Positions 1-9,082 of a stretch of DNA of 64,000 bases are shown piece after piece (positions within the stretch are counted from its first letter, which is position 1; each line of letters starts with the position of its first letter). Origin of the DNA: G963556115 sp963667375 (GTDB taxonomy: Bacteria; Planctomycetota; SZUA-567); assembly GCA_963667375.1 (NCBI GenBank), contig OY763323.1, forward strand, positions 1,612,001 to 1,676,000. The letters are read 5' to 3'. Under the pieces are notes generated by a model. That model was not told where the DNA came from. It did not search any database and worked only from the letters and a program-made list of their open reading frames with translations. The translations under genes were made by a program, and so were the position numbers.

Positions 1-4
1 TGTA

Positions 5-865
5 ATGATTTTGCGTAAGATTATGTTGGGTTTGTTTGCTTTTGTGGCGTGTTGTTCGGTTAGCTTTGCCCATTTTCAGATGATATATTCACCTGAGGCG
101 GTTGTTTCATCCAGTAAGCTGCCGATCAAACTTATATTTACACATCCGTTTGCAGCCGGTCATACTATGAATATGGGGGCAGATACGGATGGTAAGGGAA
201 AGGCACCATTAAAATTCGGTGTAATGACACAGAAAGGCGAAGGCGATCCTGAAGTCGAAGACCTGCTCGCTGAATTGAAGCCCATTACTTTTACCAGTCT
301 TGAGAACTCAGGTGAGGGGTACGAACTGAATTATAAGGCAAAGGGTATGGGCGATTTCGTTTTCTTTCTAGATCCAGGACCATATTTCGAAGCTAGTGAA
401 GATTCTTATATTGAGCAGGTTACAAAGGTAATATTCAATAAGGGAGGGGCAATGACCTGCGTTTTCGAGGATGTTCCTGGATTGCCGGTTCAGATCAAGC
501 CATTGGTACGCCCTTATGGCTTGTGGACCGGGAATGTATTCCGCGGCGTGGTTCAGAGATGGGATGAAGAGACCAAGACTTATGTTCCAGTACCATATGC
601 CGAGATTGAAATTGAATTTGCTAATCATGATATTGATATGAAGGATAATAAATTCAAAAAGGCTGCTGCTGCTGAAGCACCAAATGACGCTGTTGAATGT
701 CAGACTATTCTGTCAAATGCCAATGGTGAATTCTCGTATGCCATTCCCAAGGCCGGCTGGTGGGGCTTTGCAGCACTTGGTGCCGGTGGCGAACAGGAAT
801 ATAATGGCAAACCTTTGTCATTGGATGCCGTAATCTGGGCTTATGCATATGATATGAAAAAATAA
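5..865 (+). CDS. Exported DUF4198-family protein
   Basis: A 286-residue protein with an N-terminal signal peptide (positively charged start, hydrophobic stretch to about residue 20, cleavage likely after SVSFA), so it is predicted to be periplasmic. The body resembles the DUF4198 family, beta-rich periplasmic proteins often found beside nickel/cobalt uptake genes and thought to help deliver metal. Features seen: HFQMIYSP just after the signal, an EGYELNYKAKGMGDFVFFLDPGPY segment in the middle (typical of the family) and a WGFAAL stretch near the C-terminus. It stands alone here; the next gene is 490 bp away and a hairpin terminator follows. The start lies four bases from the window edge, so a longer upstream start or a preceding operon partner cannot be excluded. 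The metal role is inferred from the family only. Confidence 0.75.
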   Translation: MILRKIMLGLFAFVACCSVSFAHFQMIYSPEAVVSSSKLPIKLIFTHPFAAGHTMNMGADTDGKGKAPLKFGVMTQKGEGDPEVEDLLAELKPITFTSLENSGEGYELNYKAKGMGDFVFFLDPGPYFEASEDSYIEQVTKVIFNKGGAMTCVFEDVPGLPVQIKPLVRPYGLWTGNVFRGVVQRWDEETKTYVPVPYAEIEIEFANHDIDMKDNKFKKAAAAEAPNDAVECQTILSNANGEFSYAIPKAGWWGFAALGAGGEQEYNGKPLSLDAVIWAYAYDMKK

Positions 866-890
866 CTTTCTGCACTCACTAGTAAGACAT

Positions 891-928
891 ATAGTTGGCT
901 CTCGATTATTTGAGAGTCAACTATATTA
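891..928 (+). terminator. Rho-independent-type terminator after the DUF4198 gene
   Basis: A 13-bp stem (891-903 with 912-924, one G-U pair) around an 8-base loop, followed by a short AT-rich run, 25 bases after the stop codon. Confidence 0.6.
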
Positions 929-1354
929 TTATCCGGCAATGATAGTATTCTTGGAGATGAAAGTTTAGACTGATCAAGAGCTTATACTGGCTGGCAAAAG
1001 TCGAGGTAAATCATTCTAGATTATTGAGTTCATTGTGTTAATTCAGACGTGGCTGTAATAAAAATTATACTTGTTTACAGGTATTTAATATTTAGTAAGG
1101 AGAGTGTGTCTTTAAATTATTGACCTCACGACTTGGTTTTATCAAAAGTTTTAGCTTTGTTTAACACTCTGTCAAGTAGTTTACTCGTTTTGAGATTATA
1201 TTACAGGTAGTTGTTAGCGTATATTATTTAGAAGTGCTATAAATATAAAAATAATAATTACATTTTAGAATAATCTTGATAATCTACAGAATTGAACCAT
1301 TATATATAACTATATTTTCAGAATTAATAAAACAAAGTTAGGAGAGGACGTTAT
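929..1354. other. AT-rich intergenic region
   Basis: About 425 bp without a credible ORF. It presumably holds the promoter of the downstream channel gene, but I could not single out convincing -35/-10 boxes. A purine-rich Shine-Dalgarno (GGAGAGG, 1341-1347) lies just before the next ATG. Confidence 0.4.
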
Positions 1355-2146
1355 ATGTCGACACAGGAAAATATCTCGAACGGTTGTAATAAGCCGAGCC
1401 AGATCAATCGGATTTCCGAAGATAATTTAATAATCAAAGTAAATACACCGGTTATCAAATGTTTGTTATTGAGTGTCCTTGCCGGGGTCTTTATTTCATT
1501 TGCCGGGGCTTTTTATACAATTTCCATATGCGGCTCAAATTTGGGGTTTGGGATTACCAAGATAGTCGGGGGTGGGGCTTTTAGTGTTGGGTTGATGCTG
1601 GTATTACTTGCTGGTTCTGAGCTCTTTACTGGAAACACTCTTTTGCTTGTGCCGCTGGCAAACCGCAAAATAACCTTGCTGCAGCTGATAAAAAATTGGG
1701 TAATAGTGTATTTCGGTAATTTTGCTGGGTCATTATTAATGGTATTACTGCTTACCCAGACCCAGCTTTTAGTACAGAATCACGGAGAAGTTGGAAGGAT
1801 TGCCGAAAAAATTGCGCTGAGTAAGGTCTCTCTTGGTTTTACAACGGCATTGGTCAAAGGGATAATGTGCAATTTTCTGGTATGTATTGCTATCTGGATG
1901 AGTTATGCCGGTAAATCGGCAGTTGATAAAATTTTTGCCGTTATATTTCCAATAACATGTTTTGTCGCTTTAGGATTTGAGCACTCGGTTGCCAATATGT
2001 ATCTGATACCGGTTGCAATGTTTAATGGTGCAGATATTGCTGTCAGTGATTTGTTGCATAATCTGCTACCTGTAACTATTGGCAATATTATTGGCGGAGG
2101 GTGTTTTGTCGGATTGCTGTATAATGTTATATATAAGGCGAAATAA
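1355..2146 (+). CDS. Formate/nitrite transporter (FNT) family channel
   Basis: A 263-residue integral membrane protein of the FNT family (FocA/NirC/HSC type), pentameric channels for small monovalent anions such as formate, nitrite or hydrosulfide. Visible family signatures: AGSELFTGN near residue 90, the NFLVCIAIW segment near residue 175, the EHSVANMYLIP segment near 212 with the family's conserved histidine, and TIGNIIGG near 240. About six hydrophobic segments are apparent. The N-terminal 30 residues are hydrophilic and cytosolic. The start is an ATG with GGAGAGG seven bases upstream. It is monocistronic and no formate or nitrite enzyme lies next to it, so the transported anion cannot be told; in an anaerobe, formate or hydrosulfide would be reasonable. 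Confidence 0.9.
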   Translation: MSTQENISNGCNKPSQINRISEDNLIIKVNTPVIKCLLLSVLAGVFISFAGAFYTISICGSNLGFGITKIVGGGAFSVGLMLVLLAGSELFTGNTLLLVPLANRKITLLQLIKNWVIVYFGNFAGSLLMVLLLTQTQLLVQNHGEVGRIAEKIALSKVSLGFTTALVKGIMCNFLVCIAIWMSYAGKSAVDKIFAVIFPITCFVALGFEHSVANMYLIPVAMFNGADIAVSDLLHNLLPVTIGNIIGGGCFVGLLYNVIYKAK

Positions 2147-2345
2147 TGTATGATTGGATTTAGAGTGTTCTTGCATATTTATTGATTCTTGGGAGTTTTG
2201 ATTATTTAGTTTTCTGGCGTAACTTTTTCTGGGGCATTGCATTACAACTGGCGGCTGTATTTTTGAAAAAGGATAGTATTTACATAAAAAAAAAAATTAA
2301 TATATAATACAAAGAGTAGCGAACATTATCTTTTGGAGAATTACA

Positions 2346-4331
2346 ATGAAAAAATTTTTTAGCGGTTTATCCTCACTTGTATTTATATTATTACTAGCAA
2401 ATATCACTTATGCGGAAGATCCAAGCGGTGCTAAACCGGCCAGCAAATTTACGGTAGATGCAAACCATGAAATCCTTACCAATAAAGTTTATGACTGGAA
2501 TCAAAAAGATGATATTGAATTTGCCAAAAAGGGGTTTATCTGCCCTCTGGCAAAGACCACAATTAAAAATGCGGATCAGAAAATCGTCTGGAGTAATGTG
2601 CCATATGATAAGCTCTTTAGTACGGGTAAGTCTCCGGAATCAGTAAATCCCAGCCTCTGGCGTCATGAAAAGTTAAGTGCGGTTCATGGACTATATAAGG
2701 TGACAGACGGGGTTTATCAGATAAGAGGTCAGGATCTGTCAAATATAACCCTTATCAGTGCGCCTGATGGTTATATTATCATAGATCCTCTTGCGAGCCG
2801 GGAAGTTGCTGAAAATGCGATGGAACTTTTTAAAAAGAAACTTGGTAATAAACCGGTAATCGGTGTAATTTATTCGCATAGTCATATCGATCATTTTGCC
2901 GGGGTAAAAGGTGTAATCAGTGAAGATGATGTCAAGTCAGGCAAGGTAAAGATCTTCGCCCCTAAAGGATTTACAAATTATGCGGTAGAAGAAAATGTCA
3001 TGGCCGGTAATGCAATGAGCAGGCGTGCGGTATATATGTATGGAACTTCATTGCCAATAGGCGAGTTGGGGCAGATCGGTGCTGGAGAAGGAAAACTGGT
3101 CTCTGGTGGCGAGCGGACTCTTATATTGCCAACCGATGAAATATCTGAGGCAGGGAAAAAAATCATTTTGGGAGGGATTGAACTTCAATTTGACTTTGCT
3201 CCCGGTGAAGCACCGGTAGGTATGCACGTTTACATCCCGTCTAAAAAATGTCTATATTTGGCAGATAACTGTGTTCATGGGCTGCCAAATGTCTATACAA
3301 TACGTGGTGCGTTAACTCGTAATCCTATAAAATGGAAAGAATCTATTGACAGTGCCTTGAAATATTCGGATGCCGAAAGCTGTATGGCTGGACATAACTG
3401 GCCGCGTTTCGGTAAAGAAAAAGTTCGAGAATATCTTGTCAATCAGAGTGATGCTCTTAAATATATGCATGACCAGACATTAAGACTGATTAATCTGGGG
3501 TATACCGGCAGCGAGATAGAAAATATGGTAAAATTACCGCCAAATCTTGCAAATAAGTGGTACTTGCGTAGCTATTATGGTGATATCAGGCATAATGTCA
3601 GAGGAATCTATACACTGTATATGGGATGGTATGATGCTGACCCGGCTAATCTTAATCCCCTTCCTCCACGTGACGAGGCGAGAAAAGTTGTTGCCTACAT
3701 GGGAGGAGAAGAGTCTATATTGAGTAAGGCGAAAATTGATTTCGATAAGGGTGAATACCGTTGGGTGGCTAAAATACTTGATATCTTGATTTGGGCTCAA
3801 CCTGATAATCAGGAAGCCAAAGTATTGGCAGCCAAAGCACAGGAACAGCTCGGTTATCAGGCTGAGTGCTCTGTATGGCGTAACGCTTATCTTACCGGGG
3901 CGATGGAGTTGCGCAATGGGATTAAGAGTATTAAAAATAGCAGCGCGGCACCAGATATAGTCTCGGCTATGACCTTGCCTATGCTTTTTGATTTCATCGC
4001 GGTACAGCTTGATCCTGAAAAAGCCCAGGGTAAAAATATGAATTTATACTGGTCATTTCCAGATATTCATGAAGCTTATTCTTTGATACTTGAAAATTGT
4101 GTTTTAAAATATGTTAAAGGTAAAACAGGAAAACCAGATGCTGAAATTGTTATAAAGCGTATTGATATGCCTATGCTTTTAGCTGGGAAAAATGCTTTGA
4201 ATAAACTGCAGGATACTGGAAAGATAACCATTACTGGGGATACCGATAAAGTAAAAAGTTTGTTTACTATGATTGATTTTGCTGATCCGACATTTCCAAT
4301 TGCTACTCACGAGCCAATCGCACGGAAGTAA
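2346..4331 (+). CDS. Secreted type III alkylsulfatase (SdsA1/BDS1-like metallo-beta-lactamase fold)
   Basis: A 661-residue protein with a clear signal peptide (cleavage near NITYA-ED), predicted periplasmic. The N-terminal half is a metallo-beta-lactamase fold: the zinc motif HSHIDH sits near residues 177-182 and a further ligand region AGHNWPRFGKE near residue 350. The middle carries the alkyl-sulfatase dimerisation domain (WYLRSYYGDIRHNVRGIY and YMGWYDADPANLNPLPP regions), and the last 130 residues are an SCP2-like lipid-binding domain. Length and order match SdsA1-type sulfatases, which hydrolyse primary alkyl sulfates such as dodecyl sulfate using two zinc ions. No sulfate or fatty-alcohol gene is next to it. 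A good terminator follows. The exact substrate is unknown; linear alkyl sulfates are inferred from the family. Confidence 0.88.
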   Translation: MKKFFSGLSSLVFILLLANITYAEDPSGAKPASKFTVDANHEILTNKVYDWNQKDDIEFAKKGFICPLAKTTIKNADQKIVWSNVPYDKLFSTGKSPESVNPSLWRHEKLSAVHGLYKVTDGVYQIRGQDLSNITLISAPDGYIIIDPLASREVAENAMELFKKKLGNKPVIGVIYSHSHIDHFAGVKGVISEDDVKSGKVKIFAPKGFTNYAVEENVMAGNAMSRRAVYMYGTSLPIGELGQIGAGEGKLVSGGERTLILPTDEISEAGKKIILGGIELQFDFAPGEAPVGMHVYIPSKKCLYLADNCVHGLPNVYTIRGALTRNPIKWKESIDSALKYSDAESCMAGHNWPRFGKEKVREYLVNQSDALKYMHDQTLRLINLGYTGSEIENMVKLPPNLANKWYLRSYYGDIRHNVRGIYTLYMGWYDADPANLNPLPPRDEARKVVAYMGGEESILSKAKIDFDKGEYRWVAKILDILIWAQPDNQEAKVLAAKAQEQLGYQAECSVWRNAYLTGAMELRNGIKSIKNSSAAPDIVSAMTLPMLFDFIAVQLDPEKAQGKNMNLYWSFPDIHEAYSLILENCVLKYVKGKTGKPDAEIVIKRIDMPMLLAGKNALNKLQDTGKITITGDTDKVKSLFTMIDFADPTFPIATHEPIARK

Positions 4332-4390
4332 ATTAGTGTAATAAATACTGTCTAAAAGCGTATTTTTAGGGAGTTATTAGTGGATTTATT

Positions 4391-4433
4391 ATGAGTTATT
4401 CATTCTTGTTAATGGATAACTCATTTTTATTTT
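4391..4433 (+). terminator. Rho-independent terminator after the alkylsulfatase gene
   Basis: A 12-bp stem (ATGAGTTATTCA with TGGATAACTCAT, one G-U pair) followed by TTTTATTTT. Confidence 0.8.
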
Positions 4434-4498
4434 AGCTCAAATTTCTTATTTGGTGATTGGTGAAGTATTGTTGGTGCTGCAGGTTATGGGCAGTAGCT

Positions 4499-5266
4499 TC
4501 AGGCGATAATTACATTTGCACCCAGCCCAATGAGATTCTCGTACTGATCCTGAGTAATTCCGGAATCAACAATAATTCCATTTATCTCTGAGATATTGGC
4601 GAATTTGCAGAAACTGTTTTTATTCAGTTTGGTCGAATCAGCAAGAATAAATGTAGCATCGGATATTTTCATTACTTTCTTCTTGAATCCTGATTCGGTG
4701 GCATTAGCAATAAATAGGTCACCGTTTTCATCAATAGCATTAAGTCCCAGAAAAGCAATATTTACCCGAAATTGTTCGATCGCTTCCTCTGATACCGTGC
4801 CGCGGCAGGAAAGGGTATTTCGCCGTAGTTCTCCACCGATCATCATTACCGTAACATTTGGTCTTGCAAGTAATTCGTAAGCTGTGTGTATGGCATTTGT
4901 TAAAGCAACAATACGCAGTGAATTGTCAAGTTTGCTGGTCATTAACTGGGCGGTGGTGCCTGAATCAAAAAATACTGTCTGCCCGGAGGAAAGATATTCG
5001 AGTGCTTTTAAGGCTATCTTTTCTTTTGATTCAATATTAGTATTGATACGCATTTCAAAGGGAAGTTCGGTCAATGCATCTTTATCGGAAAGCATCGCCC
5101 CGCCGTGAATACGTATCACTCCCTGATTGTCATTTATTATGTTGTCCAGGTCTCTGCGAATGGTCATCTCCGTGACATTGAATATTTTGCAGAGTTCACT
5201 TATCTTTATTTGTCCATTCTCTTTGAGCATATTATTAATTTGTATAATACGTTTTTCTTTGAGCAT
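4499..5266 (-). CDS. DeoR-family transcriptional repressor
   Basis: A 255-residue regulator. Residues 1-57 form a DeoR winged helix-turn-helix (ISELCKIFNVTEMTIRRDLD), followed by IRIHGGA, the conserved link to the C-terminal sugar-phosphate sensor domain (DeoRC, an isomerase-like fold with FFDSGTTAQLM, MIGGELRR and ADSTKL motifs). Regulators of this class usually repress a neighbouring sugar operon until a phosphorylated intermediate binds. It is divergent from the polyol operon that begins at 5595, and the shared 330-bp region contains repeated TGTGTTT-type motifs, so local control of that operon is the obvious inference. The real effector is not deducible. Confidence 0.9.
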   Translation of the reverse strand: MLKEKRIIQINNMLKENGQIKISELCKIFNVTEMTIRRDLDNIINDNQGVIRIHGGAMLSDKDALTELPFEMRINTNIESKEKIALKALEYLSSGQTVFFDSGTTAQLMTSKLDNSLRIVALTNAIHTAYELLARPNVTVMMIGGELRRNTLSCRGTVSEEAIEQFRVNIAFLGLNAIDENGDLFIANATESGFKKKVMKISDATFILADSTKLNKNSFCKFANISEINGIIVDSGITQDQYENLIGLGANVIIA

Positions 5267-5370
5267 GCTGTTTTCCCGAATTAAATGATGAATAGCGAAA
5301 AATATTCTTATTATCTTATCACAGTATTATTTTAAAGTATATAAAAAAAACATAAATTACAAGCGTAATG

Positions 5371-5553
5371 TGTGTTTGTGTTATTAAATGTTAGGTTGGT
5401 GCGTGTTTTTTTGTGCGTTTTTTTAAAAAAACGACTTAAAAAGTTGACTTATGTGTTTTTGTGTTGTATTATTCAAACATAATAAAACATTTATGCAGGT
5501 TTGTGAGTTATAAAATATCTGTAAATGTTACTTTTATGTTTGTTTGTGTTTGG
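5371..5553 (+). repeat. Repeated TGTGTTT-type motifs, candidate DeoR operators
   Basis: Variants of one GTGTTTn(T)TGTG motif occur at 5371-5382, 5402-5415, 5452-5465 and 5538-5550 in the divergent region. The third copy lies inside the spacer of the predicted promoter and the last one just before the kinase start, positions suited to repression. A GGTTATGTTTG element also occurs twice near 5552-5567 and again at 11002-11012 upstream of the first dehydrogenase. A perfect palindrome of seven T and seven A flanked by CG (5416-5433) sits just upstream of the -35 box and could act as an UP element. That the DeoR protein binds here is inferred. Confidence 0.5.
5444..5472 (+). promoter_or_regulatory. 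Sigma-70-type promoter of the polyol operon
   Basis: TTGACT at 5444-5449, a 17-bp spacer, and TATTAT at 5467-5472: five of six matches in each box. It faces the operon and leaves a leader of about 115 bases before the GTG start at 5595. Confidence 0.7.
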
Positions 5554-5594
5554 TTATGTTTGGTTATGGTGCTAAAACTTTAAAGGACTATGTT

Positions 5595-7076
5595 GTGGCT
5601 ATTGGTGGACTTGATGTAGGGACTAGCGGTTGTAAGTTTGTGTTGTTTGACGAGGACGGACATATACTTTATCATACTCACCGGACCTATAGTGAAAAAG
5701 GCGGAGATGGCAGGCGGGAGCTTGATCCTGTTGAAGTCTGGGAAAATGTAAAAGATGTCATACGTGAAGCCACGGCAGTGGTGCCTATAGAGGGATTTGC
5801 AATTGCTACTATGGGTGAATCAACGGTACATGTCTCAGATGAAGGTAAATGCTTATGCAATGCGATGGTTACCGGTGATTACAGGGGAATACCTGAGGTT
5901 AAAAGACTAATAGAAGCGCAAGGCAGGGAGTATATTGCTAAAATAACAGGTATACCGCCGAGTGAGATGTATACACTCCCCAAGTTGATGTGGCTCAACG
6001 AAAATAGCGAGGTTATACAGAATTCAAAATATATATTTCTCTTCGAAGACTTTATTGGCTATAAGCTGACAGGCAAGAGGGTTGTCAGCTATTCGTCGGC
6101 TTCAAGAACAATGGCGTTTGATATTAACAGAAAAGAGTGGGCGGCTGATTTACTCGCTGTTGCGGGAGTAGATGTGGCAAAGCTATCCTGTCCAATGCCG
6201 TCGGGATCGGTTGTGGGGAATGTTTGCGGTACGATAGCAGAAGAATTAGGGTTGAAGCAGGATGTAAAAATAATAGTCGGTGGGCATGATCAGACTTGTG
6301 CAACTCTTGGTTCGGGCGTGTGCAATTCAAATATTGCTGAAGATGGTTTAGGAACATGTGAGGCTATGTCAATTATTCTGCCGGAGACAAATTCATATTC
6401 ACATATGATTGCTAATGATTTGGTTAAGGTGCCATATGTTATTGAGAATAAGTATCTGACATATCTGGTCATGACTACTTGCGGGATTCTTATGAACTGG
6501 TTTCGAGATGCGTTTTATAAAGACAAATATGAAAAATTAAAGGCTGAAGGCAGGAATATATTCGCAGAACTTGATAAAATGGTTGGTGATAACCCGACAT
6601 CATTGCTTGTGCTTCCACAATTTGGTTCTGCCGGGATACCGCATGTGGATTATAATGCCTATGGCCTGTTCTGGGGTATGACAACGAATACTACTACTAT
6701 TGAAATGTACCGGGCGCTCAAGGAAAGTATGGGATATCATATGCTTTTAGCATATGAAACGGTTAAAGAACTGGGTGTAAATGTTGAGAATATCCGAATA
6801 ACTGGAGGTGGCGGGGCATCTCCACTGACGGCGCAGATGCGGGCGGATATTTTTAATGTTGAGGTCTCAATGCTGGAAAATAAAGAAGCCGGTGGGCTGG
6901 GATGTGCGATTCTTACAGGTATGGCCCTTGGAAAATTCACCAGTATTTATGAAGGGATAGAGCGCACTGTAAATATTGAAAAAACATTTTATCCGGATAG
7001 TGCAATGCATAAATGTTATATGCAGCAATATGAAAAGTATAAAAAGTTATACTATCTGATGCGTGACTTCAAATAA
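5595..7076 (+). CDS. FGGY-family carbohydrate kinase
   Basis: A 493-residue sugar kinase of the FGGY superfamily (xylulokinase, fuculokinase, glycerol kinase). The first domain starts with GGLDVGTSGCKF, the phosphate-binding loop; the catalytic base is Asp232 in GGHDQT; the ATP site ITGGGGASPLTAQM lies near residue 400. The chosen start is GTG at 5595, with AAAGGA seven bases upstream; it places the N-terminus exactly where family members begin, whereas the longer TTG start at 5544 adds 17 unrelated residues and overlaps an operator-like motif. It is the first gene of the operon. The likely role is phosphorylation of a ketose or polyol made by the two dehydrogenases. The sugar cannot be named; the sequence has no diagnostic signature of a particular subfamily that I recognise. 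Confidence 0.88.
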   Translation: MAIGGLDVGTSGCKFVLFDEDGHILYHTHRTYSEKGGDGRRELDPVEVWENVKDVIREATAVVPIEGFAIATMGESTVHVSDEGKCLCNAMVTGDYRGIPEVKRLIEAQGREYIAKITGIPPSEMYTLPKLMWLNENSEVIQNSKYIFLFEDFIGYKLTGKRVVSYSSASRTMAFDINRKEWAADLLAVAGVDVAKLSCPMPSGSVVGNVCGTIAEELGLKQDVKIIVGGHDQTCATLGSGVCNSNIAEDGLGTCEAMSIILPETNSYSHMIANDLVKVPYVIENKYLTYLVMTTCGILMNWFRDAFYKDKYEKLKAEGRNIFAELDKMVGDNPTSLLVLPQFGSAGIPHVDYNAYGLFWGMTTNTTTIEMYRALKESMGYHMLLAYETVKELGVNVENIRITGGGGASPLTAQMRADIFNVEVSMLENKEAGGLGCAILTGMALGKFTSIYEGIERTVNIEKTFYPDSAMHKCYMQQYEKYKKLYYLMRDFK

Positions 7077-7181
7077 CTATCTGCAGTAAATAAAACTGAT
7101 AATATTGAAATAGTATTTGTCTGAATGTAAGTGTTCAGATAGTGGGTGAACATTGTCAAAACTTAAGGAAATGGAGGAAAT

Positions 7182-8051
7182 ATGTTAGCAAACCCCAAAG
7201 AGATACTGCTTGATGCAGAGAAAAATAATTATGCGATAGCCGGGATAAATGCAACAACTTTAGAGGCTGTAATTGGCATGATTGAAGCCGCTGAGGAACT
7301 TGATGCCCCGCTGATGATAAGTCATGCTCAATCGCATGAGGCATATGCGCCTATCGACATATTTGGACCGGTTTTTGTCGATATGGCTCATAAAGCAAAG
7401 GTGCCCGTAATAATCCATCTGGATCATGGTGTTGATTATAATTATGTAATTAAAGCAGTGCGTAACGGGTTTACCTCAATAATGTATGATTGCGCGCATT
7501 TGCCATATGAAGAAAATTCCAGAAGGATCAAGGCGTTTACTGAAATTGCCCATTCATTGGGAATAATTGTTGAAGCGGAGGTTGGATTGATGCCATCAAA
7601 TATTGTGGGGCAAGGCGGATGTACCGAGTATGGTGTGGCTATCGATAATATCCGGGAATACTATACCAAGCCTGATGAGGCATCACGTTTTGTAGATGAA
7701 ACCGGTATTGATATGCTGGCAACGTCATTCGGGACGGTTCATGGATTGTTTGTAGAGGAACCGGATTTGGATATAAGGTTGTTAAAAGAAATTAATGAGG
7801 TAACAGCTTGTGCACTGGTAATGCATGGAGGTACAGGAGTACATGAGGAGCAGTTGCTGGAAGCCGTGAGTGGTGGCATAAGAAAAGTAAATTATTATAC
7901 GGGTATGGGGATAGCACCAGCAGAAGCGATTGGGCGTAAAATTGCTGAAACAAAGGATCCGTTATATTATCATGAAATTGCTGATATAGCTAAAAGCATA
8001 ATGAAAGAAAAAGCGAAGTATATGATTAGTTTACTCCAGAATAATAAGTAA
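7182..8051 (+). CDS. Class II (zinc) ketose-bisphosphate aldolase
   Basis: A 289-residue class II aldolase of the FbaA/GatY/KbaY family, which splits ketose bisphosphates (or related ketose phosphates) into dihydroxyacetone phosphate and an aldehyde using a zinc ion. Zinc-binding and catalytic features: HLDHGVDY near residue 83, EAEVG near 134, the TSFGTVHGLF segment near 180 and MHGGTGV near 209, where the third histidine ligand sits. Shine-Dalgarno GGAGGAAAT precedes the ATG. Position between the kinase and DhaK/DhaL suggests that it cleaves the product of the kinase. Substrate class (fructose, tagatose or a shorter ketose) cannot be assigned. Confidence 0.88.
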   Translation: MLANPKEILLDAEKNNYAIAGINATTLEAVIGMIEAAEELDAPLMISHAQSHEAYAPIDIFGPVFVDMAHKAKVPVIIHLDHGVDYNYVIKAVRNGFTSIMYDCAHLPYEENSRRIKAFTEIAHSLGIIVEAEVGLMPSNIVGQGGCTEYGVAIDNIREYYTKPDEASRFVDETGIDMLATSFGTVHGLFVEEPDLDIRLLKEINEVTACALVMHGGTGVHEEQLLEAVSGGIRKVNYYTGMGIAPAEAIGRKIAETKDPLYYHEIADIAKSIMKEKAKYMISLLQNNK

Positions 8052-8082
8052 AAATAGAAGATAATTACCAGGAGGAATCAAG

Positions 8083-9081
8083 TTGAAAAAAATTATTAAT
8101 TCACCTGAAACGGTTGTGGAAGATATGCTGCGGGGAATTGTAGCGGCTAATCCGCAGCTGGCTCTTGCTGAAGGGATGAGTGTTATCTACAGGAAAGAAA
8201 TGTCCAAGAAGGTTGGGTTGGTTTCAGGAGGTGGCAGTGGGCATGAGCCAGCTCATGCCGGATATGTCGGTAGAGGGATGCTAGACGCAGCAGTATCAGG
8301 GAATGTTTTTTCTTCTCCTGATCCGGAGAGGATTCTAGAGGCTATAAAGCGTGCCGACAGCGGCAAAGGGGTATTGCTGATAATCAAAAACTATTCCGGT
8401 GATTGTATGAATTTTACTATGGCTCAGGAATTAGCTGAAATGGAAGACATAGAGGTTGATTATGTGATTGTCAGAGATGATGTTGCAGTTGAAGACAGTC
8501 TGCATTCTACAGGAAGAAGAGGTATCGCTGGAACTGTCTTTGTGCATAAAATTTGTGGCGCTATGGCTGAAACAGGTGGAAGCCTTGAGCAAGTAAAAGC
8601 GGTTGCTGAAAAAACTATCGCAAATGTACGCAGTATTGGTATGGCCTTATCCTCTTGTACTATACCGGCAATAGGTAAACCTGGTTTTGCGCTGGCAGAG
8701 GATGAAATGGAAATAGGTATGGGAATTCATGGTGAACCTGGGGTCGGGCGTTGCAAGATTATGCCGGCAAAAGAGCTTGCGGAAGTGATGTTGGATAGGA
8801 TTATCAGGGATTTTGATAAAGACGGAGGAATAGGTGGTGAGGTGTCATTAATGGTTAATGGGTACGGGGCGACACCATTGATGGAATTATTTATACTCAA
8901 CGCCGAAGTTGGAAATATACTGCACGAAAAAGGAGTAACGATATATAAAACATATGTTGGTAATTATATGACTGCTCTTGATATGGCCGGGTCATCAATA
9001 ACACTGCTGCGGATGGATGAAGAATTGAAATCACTGCTTGATGCAGTAGTTGATACACCGGCACTAAAAGGAGGAGCGTGA
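8083..9081 (+). CDS. dhaK: Dihydroxyacetone kinase subunit DhaK (or tetrulose kinase homologue)
   Basis: A 332-residue DhaK protein. It begins at a TTG codon with AGGAGG upstream. The substrate-binding domain contains SGGGSGHEPAHAGYVG (near residue 48) and the covalent substrate-binding histidine in GMGIHGEPG (His216), which forms a hemiaminal with the ketone of dihydroxyacetone. It works with the DhaL subunit encoded one base downstream. No DhaM phosphoryl carrier is present in this cluster, so either the pair uses ATP directly, as do the L-erythrulose/D-erythrulose kinases of this family, or DhaM is elsewhere. In the operon it could phosphorylate dihydroxyacetone or a tetrulose released from polyol breakdown. 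Confidence 0.88.
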   Translation: MKKIINSPETVVEDMLRGIVAANPQLALAEGMSVIYRKEMSKKVGLVSGGGSGHEPAHAGYVGRGMLDAAVSGNVFSSPDPERILEAIKRADSGKGVLLIIKNYSGDCMNFTMAQELAEMEDIEVDYVIVRDDVAVEDSLHSTGRRGIAGTVFVHKICGAMAETGGSLEQVKAVAEKTIANVRSIGMALSSCTIPAIGKPGFALAEDEMEIGMGIHGEPGVGRCKIMPAKELAEVMLDRIIRDFDKDGGIGGEVSLMVNGYGATPLMELFILNAEVGNILHEKGVTIYKTYVGNYMTALDMAGSSITLLRMDEELKSLLDAVVDTPALKGGA

Positions 9082-9082
9082 T